64,000 nt of DNA, from NCBI GenBank assembly GCA_007026445.1, contig VDMD01000031.1:124001-188000 (forward strand). The letters run 5' to 3'. Source of the DNA: Schizophyllum amplum. Its lineage: Eukaryota > Basidiomycota > Agaricomycetes > Agaricales > Schizophyllaceae. A model generated the notes under the pieces. It was not told where the DNA came from and ran no database searches. It saw only the letters and a program-made list of their open reading frames with translations. Positions 11,124 to 22,416 of the stretch are shown piece by piece; position 1 is the first letter of the stretch, and each line of letters starts with the position of its first letter. Both the position numbers and the translations under genes were made by a program.

Positions 11124-12675
11124 ATGGACGAGAAGCAGCGGCAGGATGAATACGCGAGCACGCGCGCCGATAGACTTCCCTCTTTGCAGGAAGTGCTCTC
11201 GAGGAGGACGAGGCCACCTGTGGACTTGTTCATGTTCTAGTGAGTGCCGTACCTTGCGAGGGACGCTGTTTTGCTACACACTGTGGCGTTTCCGTCAATC
11301 AGCGTATCTCGTCGCATCGTACCATGCCGAAATTCTAAACCAACACGCATCCTGCACCCGCCGCCATTCAACATATAGTCCATCCCCTCCCCCTTGGCAT
11401 ACCCCACACAACCCTCATTGCTTCCTCTACTCGATGACGCGTTTCGTTGCTCACAAGCATCCCAATCACGTCCCACCCTCCCTGGTTACGCGCCGTGCTA
11501 ACCACCACGCCAGCCTCTTCCTGCAAAGAGAAGGAGCAGAAGACATCCTGGACTTCTGGCTAGATGTGCAGCAGCACGAGAACCTGTGCCGCGCGTACTT
11601 CAAAGATATCCGCAAATCCGGTCGCAACCTCAAGGAGGAATGGCCCGAATACTGGGACTACGCCCGCCGGCGCGGCTCCATTTACGGCACCGTCGTCGGC
11701 ATGGGCGAAGCCAAGCGGAGTACGGGCAGCATGGACCACCTCATGGCGTCTAACGACGACGACAAGTACCGGCCGCGGTCCACCTCCCCGCGCCCCGGCG
11801 CCAGCACCGCACTCTCCGACCACACGCGCGTCGCGTCCACATCCCCCAAGAACGCCGACGACCCCCCGCGCTCTACCACTCCTTTCTCCCTCTCTGGCCG
11901 CACGCCTACGCTCTTCAACCTCAAGCGCGCCTCGCGCGCGCCAACCATTATCCCCCGCTCCCAGGCCATCACGCGCCAGAACCTCATCGCGTCCGCCGAG
12001 CGAATATACTACCGCTACCTCTGCCCCGCGACGACGGTGAGCTCGACGGAGAACCACGAGATATACCTACCGCCCGCGTTGCGCGTGCACAGCTTCCCGC
12101 TGAGCTCTGCGCACGAGCCGCGCTCGGCCGCAGAGGTGCAGTTGATGGCGCAGATCCCGGACATGTTCCACGCGCAGAAGGACTACTGCTTCCGCGCGAT
12201 GGAGCAGGACGCGTTCCCGCGCTTCCTGCGCTCGAAGGCGTTCGGGAACCTCACGCCCGTCTCGTCGCTTGTGCGCCTCATCGTCGGGCTCATCGTCCTG
12301 TGGATCGGTCTCGCAGTCGGGTTCTCGCTCATCTTCCTCGACGTGCAGCCGAAGTCGAAGCGATTCTTCGTACGTTTTCCTTCACTTTTGGCCTTCCCAC
12401 GCCCCTGTGCTGTATACGCGGACTGACGCCCCCTCCAGCTCTTCATCCCATATACCATCGCTATCCTCTGCCTTATTTCGCACCAGTACGAGCTGGATCC
12501 CATCCTCGTATTCCTGGAGCAGTCGGAGACGACGCCTTTCCGCACCCTGCGAATCCGCGAGCCCTACGTGCGCAAGTTGCTTCTCGGCCGCGCGGTCTGG
12601 GTCAGCGTGCTCGTGGCCGCATTCGCGACGGCGTTGACCATGATCTTCTGGGCGGTCCCTGGACACAGGCTATAG
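11124..12675 (+). CDS. RAX1: Rax1-like RGS-domain membrane protein
   Basis: Exons are 11124-11239, 11514-12369 and 12439-12675, giving 402 residues. The first intron is unusually long here (274 bp) but has a gtgagt donor, a gctaac branch site and a cgccag acceptor. The N-terminus (LPSLQEVLSRRTRPPVDLFMFYLFLQREGAEDILDFWLDV) is the start of an RGS-like domain. The RGS part is split by a disordered Ser/Pro insert (about residues 100-180), then resumes with NLIASAERIYYRYLCP and DAFPRFLRSKAF. The C-terminus has three hydrophobic segments (LIVGLIVLWIGLAVGFSLIF; FIPYTIAILCLI; WVSVLVAAFATALTMIFWAV). RGS plus C-terminal membrane spans is the Rax1 architecture; in yeast Rax1 marks bud sites and polarity. 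The function in this fungus is inferred. Confidence 0.8.
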
Positions 12676-13514
12676 GACTCCAATAGACCTCGGGCGGAAC
12701 GATGTAATAATGGTATTTCCTTCGCTATCTTGTACGCGTCCCATCTTCCTATATGTCACGACCCCCTTTATGATGAGCCCTCGAGCCTCTACCTCTACCT
12801 CTACCCTGCCTGCCTTTTTCCTCCCGCATACGATCCCCTTGCGGGCGCACAGGCTTTGTTGCCGCATCCGTTGCACCTGCTTTCGTCATTTATACTCCTA
12901 ATCCCTTTGCCTGCATGCCTGCTCGTCGCCGTCTGTCGTCGCGTCGTTCTTGGTGATGTCAATTGTCGTTGCCATTCACACGTTTGCTTTTGGTCTAGTT
13001 GTCTGTGTACCTGTTGGCTCATATTCGACTTGTCCTAGGATACCCGCCGCTATCTTATACTTCTCTGCCGACTAGTCGCCCCTCGTCCCGATGGTGGTAC
13101 CCTCTTCTCCCGATGGTTATGTCTGCGTAGGATGCTGGCATGGAATCGGTGGCATGTCCGTCAAGCCTCCTCTCGTTAAAGTCTCGTACCCCTACCCGCT
13201 CTCTCATGCCAATCTGAACTGCCGCTCTTTTATGCCGTGTTCCGAAGGAAGACACGAGTCTCGGCCAAATTCAAGCAGTCGTGCGAGTATTTTCCGAAGA
13301 GCAAGCCCTGACGCGCGTCGCGTGCTGCGTGACGGAATGGCAGAGGTCCGTCATTGCAACTGTAGCCTTGCAATGCGCATCTCACAACAGCCAGAAAGTC
13401 CTATGTACTCCTTCGCCGATCGTGAAGATGCGATTAGATGCTCGTCGGCATTGCAGTGCTACAGTATGTAAGTATGGTGTGCACTTCCGTTTCCTTTCGT
13501 ACTACTTCGTCGAA
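12676..13514. other. Intergenic region between convergent genes
   Basis: About 840 bp, with pyrimidine-rich runs (ctctacctctacctctac at 12786) on the 3' side of the RAX1-like gene. No gene supported. Confidence 0.35.
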
Positions 13515-14121
13515 CTAGCCTATGTGCTTGACCCTGTCAGTGTTGCCACCCTGGCGCTGATGCTCAGCCCTGTCAGTGCCCTCCGGGGCTACAGTCGCTG
13601 CGCGGTCGACATGGTTCTGCTCCTGGGGCGGGCCCGCGCCGAACGGGTTGTCCTGATGCCTTGTCAACGTCGTCCTGCATGCCAGCTGGCACCACAAGAC
13701 GTACCTGGTCTTCAGATTCCTGCTCGCGCTTCTGAAGCTCGCCGGTACGCCGTTCCTTCCCTTGACGTACGAGGTCGTGGTTGCCCGTGAGCTTGCCTTT
13801 CGCTGTCTCCTTTAGGCCGGCCATCTTGTCGCCCGTAGTCTACATAATAGTCAGTCTTTTCAAGGGATCTTCGAGCGGAGGTACGCACGGGGCCGATGTG
13901 GAACGCAGGGCCGTAGCCGACAGTACCTGCGTGCTTCTGCTCCGGGTACGATTCATTGTTGGGAGGTGCAGTCTCCGTCGCGCGCTGCTCGCGATCCTGC
14001 ATCGGGTCGACGCCATGTCCGACAGCGGACGGGTTGGTGCCTTGAGCAAAGGTTCAGCGGATGAGACTCGCGTATCTAGCGAAGAACTTCACTCACCAGA
14101 GGCGGGAAATGCGCCAGACAT
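13515..14121 (-). CDS. CsbD-like small stress protein (Hmp1-type)
   Basis: Minus-strand exons are 14121-14097 (25 nt), 14040-13889, 13839-13705 and 13652-13515, giving 149 residues. The protein is small and very hydrophilic, with no signal peptide. The centre carries the conserved pattern EQKHAGTVGYGP followed by GDKMAGLKETAKGKLTGNHDLVRQGKERRTGELQKREQE, the CsbD-like motif seen in fungal proteins named mismatched base-pair and cruciform-DNA recognition protein (Ustilago Hmp1). The tail is DNPFGAGPPQEQNH. Family members are small, heat-stable and probably stress-induced; DNA binding is only reported for Hmp1, so the role here is inference. Confidence 0.7.
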
Positions 14122-15007
14122 GTTGTTGGTTTGGTGGATGGAGTTGGTATATGTGGGTGTCTTGGAGAATGGATAATGCAGCTCCTCGTCAAGGGATGCG
14201 CCTCTTATACCGTCGCTGAAGAGGGGCTGATGTCATGCAAGACTAAGAGTAGACGCAGTGGATAAGTATGTCATGGGTGGCGCGTTGTCGCCGCTCGCGA
14301 CCTGGAGACTGGAGTCTACAAAGTGACCAAGTTTAGAAACCCTCTGGAGGTCCTCGCAGGCGCTCGATCCATGCATGAGGTGACCTGGAGGTGACCCTGT
14401 ATTGACCTGGGGAAGCAAGTCCAAAATGCGAATGGGATGTTCCTGGGTTAAGTATTCGTTTGATCAAAGGAGGCTGCTGCATTCGCCGTAATGACGTCAC
14501 GTACCCGTGCATGTCACGTGACTATGTTGAACTTAAGTTAATTTAGTTTTGCTTCTTGCGCCCGCCTCACAAACATTCGTTAGCCCAGAGCTTACAATCG
14601 ATACTTGCCCTTCAAGAAGCCAAGGGACCTCACACAGATAAGGGATCGCCGTCTCTCAGACGTGAGTCGAGCAACCAAAGATATTACCACTAACTCGACC
14701 AAGAAGCAGAAGGTATTATTGCGAAGGTATAGTCAACGAATGGCAGTCGAGTAGTCAGTGTAAAGGTAGCATGCAAAGTCCCAACCAACGAAACAGGTAA
14801 CGAGCCCTATCGACAGCACGGCCAAACCTGGAGTAGCCGGGCAGGATATGCACCTCCTTCTATACAGGTCCATACTAGTGCATCCGGCATGAGTCTCGTC
14901 AGGCGTGGGGGGCGTCAGCGCGGGTTGCGGGGATGAGTGTCGTCTGTAATATATATAGTCAACACAGGAGCAGTGCCGCAGTAAGGCATGACACGTACCG
15001 GGTAAAT
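14122..15007. other. Intergenic region upstream of the CsbD-like gene
   Basis: About 890 bp. It contains two CACGTG-type palindromes (around 14513-14521), possible bZIP/bHLH sites. No gene supported. Confidence 0.3.
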
Positions 15008-15683
15008 TTAGTACTCGAGGCGGTTAAGTGTGCGCTTGCCCGACTTGGGGACGGGCGACGCGCAGCCGTGGGAGAAGTCGCCGCACTTGCCGTTGCAGAC
15101 GGTCTTGCCGGTCGGGCATATGCACTGGGTCGGCTTGGTAGCCGGGTACGCGGTGAAGCCGTCAGTGCAGTCCCAACCACAGGGGTCGTCTGACGAGCAG
15201 ATGGCCTTGTAGTGCTGGGGGTAGGTGCAGCTCTTCTTGTTGTGTGCAGCGTTGAGCTACGCGTAGACGTGTGTAAGTTTCGGGTAAAATCTGAAGATTG
15301 TTGCGACGTACGAGAGCGTTGATCTTAGCAGAGACGACGTCCGCGCCGACAAGCTTTACAGCGGCGGCAGCGACAACGTGTGCCTCAAGGAAGTTGGGGA
15401 GAGCCTCCAAGCACAAGCAGACGTCAAGGCGACCGACGATGACTGTATAGCACTATCAGCGACAACCCACGACCAACGCACGAGCCCACTCACCGTCCTT
15501 CTGGCCGAGCTTGATGTCCAAGTCCACGTCGAGCGCCGCGCAGATGTCAACGAGCCCACGCGGGTTGAACTGGCGCGCCTTGATAATGTCGACGCCCTTC
15601 TTCGTCGGCGTGGCCGTGCCAACCACAGAGGAGACAGCGGCAAGAGCGGCGAGCGGGAAGGCGATGATCGACGAGAACTTCAT
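15008..15683 (-). CDS. PriA-like cysteine-rich secreted protein
   Basis: Minus-strand exons are 15683-15494, 15442-15312 and 15256-15008, giving 189 residues. There is a clear signal peptide (MKFSSIIAFPLAALAAVSSVVGTA) and a possible processing site at IKARQ. The middle is hydrophobic and helical (CLCLEALPNFLEAHVVAAAAVKLVGADVV). The C-terminal third is rich in Cys with the PriA/CPL-type pattern CGWDCTDGF...CICPTGKTVCNGKCGDFSHGCAS. PriA from Lentinula is expressed during fruiting; the biochemical role of the family is unknown. The gene resembles the 21629 gene in architecture. Confidence 0.7.
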
Positions 15684-17239
15684 GGCTGAGGGATGCAAAG
15701 AGCGTGGGGGTAAGGAAAGAGGGGAGGTAGGACAGCCGGAGTACCGTTCGCAACGTGAAGGGGCAGAGGGAACTGCTGGCTCGCGCGCGACGCATGTTAT
15801 ATAGGAATGGCACCCCGCAAAATTTGTTCGGGGGTCAGAAGCCTGCAAGCTTGATGGGTTGATGGGCTTGGAGTACTAATTATTAGTGTGCAGATCAAAC
15901 GGCAACAATCACCCGGCGGGGGATGGTCATGTCGGTAGCGCGCGCGAGCAACCTCTGCATGTAAAGGATGCCCGTAGCGAGACACTATGGACAGTGAGTA
16001 GTATATAGTCCTGTAAAAGGGCGTACTTGGACGGACTCACTGGAGATTCCCTTCGCTTTCCCAGCGATGTGCGCTTGGCCGGATGATGGCAGTGACCCGA
16101 GCACTGCGCCCTCCGGGCCCGCCGTTGAATTCATTTTGCAAAACACAAGCCTCTGTCATCGGCGCCTCGGTGAAGATGACGCACCATCGCACCCGGTGTC
16201 CTGACCGTGCATTGATCCTGCTGCGCTGGGACAATATATCTTGTTCATCAAATCTGGTAGGTCTCCTAAACTCTGCTCTTTCGTGCATACGCTGTATACC
16301 AGGATGTTCTTCTGGCCTTGGGTATACGAATTCGAACAAGGCTTGCTAGCGGTGAAAGCTCTGGTGAATGTGTCACCATGCGTCACGCCAAACATTCACA
16401 GGGTCATGTCCGGCCCCCCGCGCAATTCAGGGAAGGGCGCAGGGTGAGGTTGAATTGCCATCCGCCGCGCCGAACGCTCGCGGCTGCAAACACCGGTAGA
16501 CCCCTTCTGGCTTTCACGGCGTGTCTTCTCCGCTGGACGCACCATCTTTCGATCGTTACAAGCTTTCAAGCTTTCCAAGCGGCGTGGCCAATGAAGTCAG
16601 CCTCGGGTCCAGAATCGAGACTTACAAGGCCTGGTCTCGCGCGCTTGCCTACAGCTTGCCAGCAGTACTGAATAGCAATGAAGCACTTCGACAGGCAGTC
16701 AACAGGCAGAACAAGGCAGAAACCACCTATACGCACTGCGAATGAGCGGCACACTGCATCCTGCGCCGCAGGCCCAACATATCTATATTCAGACACAAGC
16801 AATGAGCATACCTTCGTCGAGTCGTCACCTGTGCCATAGCCGGCGAGATACTTAGTACCAGTGAGCCTTGCCGAGAGCGCTTACGCCCACTGACCGAGGG
16901 TCTGGCGTCCGCAAGACTCACCTACTAATGTTGTGCGTCGACGCAAGTGATGTCCAGGACCCGCCGAGAATGTCGGAATCGTCGATGCAATTCTAGAGCG
17001 TCCCGTAATATGTGATGCGAGCCCGACACTTATTCACGGAAGCGCGCAGCGACACGAACACCGGAGGCCTTGTATACATACATTGACATATGGGACTGAG
17101 TGCAGTTCAGTAAACTATGTGATATTCGCAACAACCTACGCACCGGTAGATGAGAGGCTTGACTGCCATACAGGCGACAGCGACACCAACCCTTGGCACA
17201 AGATGCCTCGGTAATATGACTGCGCGCGCCATTGCACGA
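15684..17239. other. Long intergenic region without a recognisable gene
   Basis: About 1.55 kb between the PriA-like gene start and the SEH1 3' end. Short frames on both strands lack recognisable content or consistent splicing. I see no repeat. A TATA box for the PriA-like gene is at its right-hand end (15797-15803). Confidence 0.4.
15797..15803 (-). promoter_or_regulatory. TATA box of the PriA-like gene
   Basis: Reading TATATAA on the minus strand, 114 bases upstream of the ATG at 15683. It fits an inducible gene with a leader of about 80 bases. Confidence 0.5.
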
Positions 17240-18843
17240 TCAAGTCTCCATCTCCTCGTCTTTCTCCGTTGAGTCTACCTTCTCAGCCTCCTGTACCCCT
17301 ATGCTCCCTGCTGGTCGCCAGACGTCCCTGACGTCGCCTTCCATAGCCGTACGCGGCCATCGTTGCCTGCGGACGAGAGTACCGTTCTGGAAGTAGTTAG
17401 AAAGACATTCTGCCACACCAAGAGCGCGCTTACCCAGTGACATTCCACTCTACGCGACCGATCGCAGACCTACTGTCATGTCAGCGGCAAAGAACGACAA
17501 CTTGTTCGAGGTGCCAGAAGGCAGTAGAATGTTCATCTGCCAAAGCAAGCAAACATATACGCACTTGTGCTGGTCGAAATCCCCCACAATGGACGCCGTC
17601 CATCCGTTAGTGTTTCTTGCGACTCGTCGTCTTCAGGGCCGGGCTTGACGCGCCATATTCGCACGCGTCCGTCGCGTCCTCCCGTAGCGATAAGATGGTA
17701 CGAGCGGCCACATGAAGGGGCCCAGGACACAGAGGTTATCGAGTATGGTGCCGAGGATTGCTGGCCATCATCCACATCCATTCCGCCTGCGGTAGCTGCC
17801 GGCGAGGGATCCAGTCAGAATCGTCGCAGGCCGCCGAGACGCGACCAGCTCGATGATCTACGCGATGCATGAGCTTCGTGTGCATGCAGAGCAGCCTGTC
17901 ACTCACTCGCACAACCGAGCTCGTACCAGCCGCAACTGCGAGCACCTCCCCCCAATACCGGTCCTTACACCACGAGATGCTCCAGCCGCCGTCCGCCTCA
18001 GTGTTTGAAAGGCCAGGCGCCTTTTGTGATTGCTGCATGCTGGCCGTGTTGAGGGCCTGCGTCACCAAGGGTGCGGGGGCGCTGTCGTGAGCCGCGTGCA
18101 TTTGCGTCGGGGTCGCGATCGCACGCGTGTTCGCGCCGCGCGTATGCGAAGAGGAAGGGGAAGGGACGACGCGTCGATATCATCGCAGATCTGCCACGTC
18201 GTGAGCGCCGGCTGCTCGAGGCACTCGTACACGCGCAGGCGGTTGTCTGAGGATACTGTCGCCTGTAAAGCGGCGGTGAGCGCGCTGGCGCGTGGTGAGC
18301 GGCGATGGCGAGACGCACCAGCTTCAAGCCGAAATGATGTGGGGCAAACTCTACTGAGCGCACGGAGGCGCGCGCGTCGGTCAGGATGGCGCGTTCGACC
18401 CAGCGTGAGGGGCCGGCGGGGGATCCGTTCGCCGGCCATTAATGCCAGGCGCTGGCTCGTCCGCGGCGCGCACTTGCTCCCAGATCTTGACAGAGTGGTC
18501 GTAGGATGCGGACGCAATAATAGACCCAAATTCGGGGTGTGCCCAGGACAACTTGGCTACGGCTGCCGCGTGCGCCTGCGGTCGGACGACGTTTAGCGAC
18601 CTTGTATACACCCGTACGCGCCGCTCACCTTCCAGTCATCTTCGGCGATCCATGCCCCATTTGTCTCGTCCAGCTGCCAGACCTTAATCCTGAATATAGT
18701 CAGCAAAGCTCCCTCTATCCAGAGGGTGTTAGAGTGCACCTTTGATCGAGACTGCATGTTGCGAGTCGAAGGCCGTAGAAGTCATACGCGACGTCGGTGA
18801 CCAAGTCGCCGTGAGCGTTCTCGATGATGCCGGTCTGTATCAT
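17240..18843 (-). CDS. SEH1: Nucleoporin/SEA-complex WD40 protein Seh1, with five apparent frameshifts
   Basis: Minus-strand exons are 18843-18740, 18689-18629, 18575-18319, 18262-17907, 17857-17565, 17469-17434 and 17386-17240. Seh1 is a WD40 beta-propeller of the Y-complex of the nuclear pore and of the TORC1-regulating SEA/GATOR2 complex. Typical pieces are AHGDLVTDVAYDFYGLRLATCSLDQ, IKVWQLDETNGAWIAEDDWK, RWVERAILTDARASVRSVEFAPHHFGLKLATVSSDNRLRVYECLEQP, DGGWSISWCKDRYWGEVLAVAAG, SWAPSCGRSYHLIATGGRDGRVRIW and VWRPAGSIGV. The frame must shift at about 18420, 18160, 17813, 17613 and 17327 to follow the family sequence. Splice sites remain good and there are no stops in the family-matching frames. 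It is either a recent pseudogene or a stretch with consensus indels. Confidence 0.75.
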
Positions 18844-19745
18844 GGAGTGAGACTGGCAAGGGTGCTTGTTGATTGAGGGTGAATAGGAAGCTGAACGATG
18901 AGCGCTGGATGAGCGCGACAACGAAGTTCAAGACGGCGAGCCGCTTGGACATGTCCTCACAGGGGCCCTCGATGTAATGCCCCCGAATCTTAGGCGCCTA
19001 AGATTCCTGTAAACTTATTTTCACGGCAGGCAGTAGACGGCTAAGCTTGGCCTTTCTCTAGAAAGCAGAGAATTTTGTGCACAGCGAGAGCGATAAAGGT
19101 TGTAGTAGGCATGTAACCGGGCATGCAGCTGTCAACGTTTCAACAGTTGGCACTGACTTTTTCTTCTTCTGGAAATCACGACGCATCAAGAGCTTCCTAG
19201 ACCCAAGTATTGCGTACCACTTCTACAGCATCGTTATTATATTCAGAGCAGGGGACGACCTGCTACTCAAGACTATCCTGAGGTTGGGGGCGTCCTGTTG
19301 AAGGCCGAGCGAAGAATCTGGTCACGCTGAACATGTCTCTTCGCGCCTGCGCATATAGCACAGTAAGAAGGATGTAAAGCTCGTCGACTGCTATAGCAGA
19401 GCGCAACGCATACACCGATTGTTCCCGACCTACTTGAAAAAAGAGACGTGGCCGCAGCTTGATGACCGACGCCCAGTGCGTTCCCGGTTGCCTAGCTCGG
19501 CCGTAGCGCCATCGCCAGTACACTTTCGGGCCACGGGGCTCTTGGATAAGACATAGCAAGCAGAAGAAAATAGACAGGTGCCGGTGATGGCTCAGGACAA
19601 AGTTAGGACAATGTAGAAAAACCGTGACGTGTTGATGTCACGGGCATCCGGCGATTGCCGGTGATGCTCCTCCAATGCCCTGCGCCGCGACTTGTGACGC
19701 GCATCTCCATCTTCTCAACCACCAACTCACACACTCCCAACCATA
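18844..19745. promoter_or_regulatory. Divergent promoter region, SEH1 (-) and calmodulin (+)
   Basis: About 900 bp between start codons. The calmodulin leader is rich in C and A (accaccaactcacacactcccaacca), typical of highly expressed fungal genes. No gene supported in between. Confidence 0.35.
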
Positions 19746-20570
<825 letters not shown>

Positions 20571-20717
20571 ACGCTTATATCCTGCCTCTCGCACCCAGTG
20601 ATTTTGGCCGGAGACTTGTACGTATGGAAAGAGAACAGCGCTGTGTAAATCATACCGTAGTATATATTTTGCCCCCATCGCCCCCATCTATGTGTGCATC
20701 TATTATTGCCCATGGCT

Positions 20718-20982
20718 TCAGCCCGCATCTCCTTCAAAGCTCCAAGTTTCGAAAACCCATCGATGGGCTACTGGCTCATAGCCTCGAAGCGGTCCGGATT
20801 CGATTCGTGCGTTACGATATTCAGGTCGCTCGTAGATGTTCAATCTCCAGCACGTACGACCACCGTTGCTCCACAATGTCTGTTCCCCCTGCCCTTCCAA
20901 ATCCTTGTAGAGCGCTCATATCAACCACCGACGGCGCATGGTGCGCTTGCTTGTCATCATCTGACTCGCTGTGGCCATTCAT
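20718..20982 (-). CDS. Possible small unknown gene with a frame break
   Basis: The minus strand from an ATG at 20982 reads MNGHSESDDDKQAHHAPS...GGTDIVEQRWSYVLEIEHL and then stops. A neighbouring frame continues at about 20834 as IYERPEYRNARIESGPLRGYEPVAHRWVFETWSFEG and ends at 20718. Both parts look like real protein (charged N-terminus, then an aromatic-rich segment) and sit in line, about 88 residues in all. No intron of workable size joins them, so a one-base indel is likely if this is a gene. It is convergent with calmodulin. I do not recognise the family. Confidence 0.3.
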
Positions 20983-21628
20983 AGGTGCGCTGTAACGCAT
21001 TCAGTGTTCAGTGTCTGATTTAACATCTCCCAGATGATCGAAAGCTACTTTTCTGGACAAGCCAGGGCATAGACTGCAGAGGCCCAACTTGAAGAGTCAC
21101 GACATGCGCAATTGCGAACGGCTTTCTGCACCGTCCCGTATGACTAGCTGCACACATCTCGCGTCTTTGCTGGTGCCCGCGACTGTACTGCTACATCGCA
21201 GCGGCAGCTGGATTAACACTCTATGTTCTTCCTCCTGGTTCTGCCGGGGAACCCAGCGGCTCGCCTGGAGGTTCGCGGTCACATGACAGTTCATCAATAT
21301 CACGCCGCTTGGCCAGTCGCCGCGCTTGTTTGCCACCTGTCATAATTTATCCTCTTAAAGTTCGAAGCCGTGGCGGAATTCTTGCGCCCGATATATAGCG
21401 AACGTCCGTGTTTTTGCCGTTAGTTCCTTCTTTCCCCCTCCTTCTATGTGGGTCTGTTCCCGCTTGAGCGAGATATTCAGCTGATATCTGCGCCGTAGTT
21501 CACATTTTAGTCGCTTTGAGCCGCGCAATCCTATCCCAGTCACTCGTTTTCAAACCAGACACTCGTTCACTCTGTGTGCGTCTTTTTTCCCGCAAGCTGA
21601 AGCGCCCTCTGACGGATCTCCGCAGAAC
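20983..21628. other. Intergenic region
   Basis: About 650 bp of promoter-like DNA before the second PriA-like gene. A TATATA element at 21390 is far from the start codon. No gene supported. Confidence 0.3.
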
Positions 21629-22150
21629 ATGAAGCTCGCTGCCATCGCCCTGCTTGCCACAACGATCGCGATAGTGGATGCATCGCTTCATCCCATTATT
21701 GCTGCTCGCCGTCACCAACTGAAGCGTCAAGATCCAGCGAACGTCTGCACCGTAATTCCGGCACAGACGATCCCGATTACTGGCGCAGATCCTGTTGAAC
21801 TTCCGGCTGTTTGTCTCTGTACCAACACCGTTGACGCCTACGCTGATGATCTTGGACTGAGCGAGGCTGCCACCGCGGAGATCAGCCGGGAACTCCAGAC
21901 CGACGTGCGCTCACCGTTTTCGTTTGCTACCCTCTGCTGACTCTGTTTGTAGATCGATGATAGCGACACACCATGCACTGCGCCGGCCAACGGCACACCG
22001 ACGTGCGCTGGTGATGCATGCGACTTCGTTTGCGACCCGGGATTCGTTCAAGACGGGGATGCTTGTGTGTGCCCCCAAGGTCAGGTGCAATGCGGCGCTC
22101 GCTGCGTGGATGCGGGCACCTTGTGTGCGTCTGCGACGTTTGGCGGCTGA
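21629..22150 (+). CDS. Small cysteine-rich secreted protein, PriA-like architecture
   Basis: Exons are 21629-21904 and 21953-22150 (48-bp intron), giving 157 residues. There is a signal peptide (MKLAAIALLATTIAIVDAS) and a dibasic propeptide site (LKRQD). A central VCLCTNTVDAYADDLGLS stretch is followed by a Cys-rich tail (CDFVCDPGFVQDGDACVCPQGQVQCGARCVDAGTLC). The pattern CxxxCxxGF...CxCPxGxxxCxxxC matches the 15008-15683 protein. The function is unknown; a secreted or wall-associated developmental protein is likely. Confidence 0.75.
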
Positions 22151-22416
22151 ATCGTACCATTGAATCTGTATCGGCCTTGTACACTACTACTCAGCATTCA
22201 GGCAAAGACTTATATCATGGCGTTTCGGGACAAATATGCTGGAGAAGACGAGAGAACGCGAAATTCCCGAATCTCAAGGCAAATTGAGTCAGACATTTGT
22301 GGATGTATGCGCTGTGCCTCTAGACGCCGATTGCCATAGACGTGTGTATTATATATGCGGTCGATGGGTGACCCTACCGCGGACAATAAACATGCGGTAG
22401 AGTCCATACATAAGCC

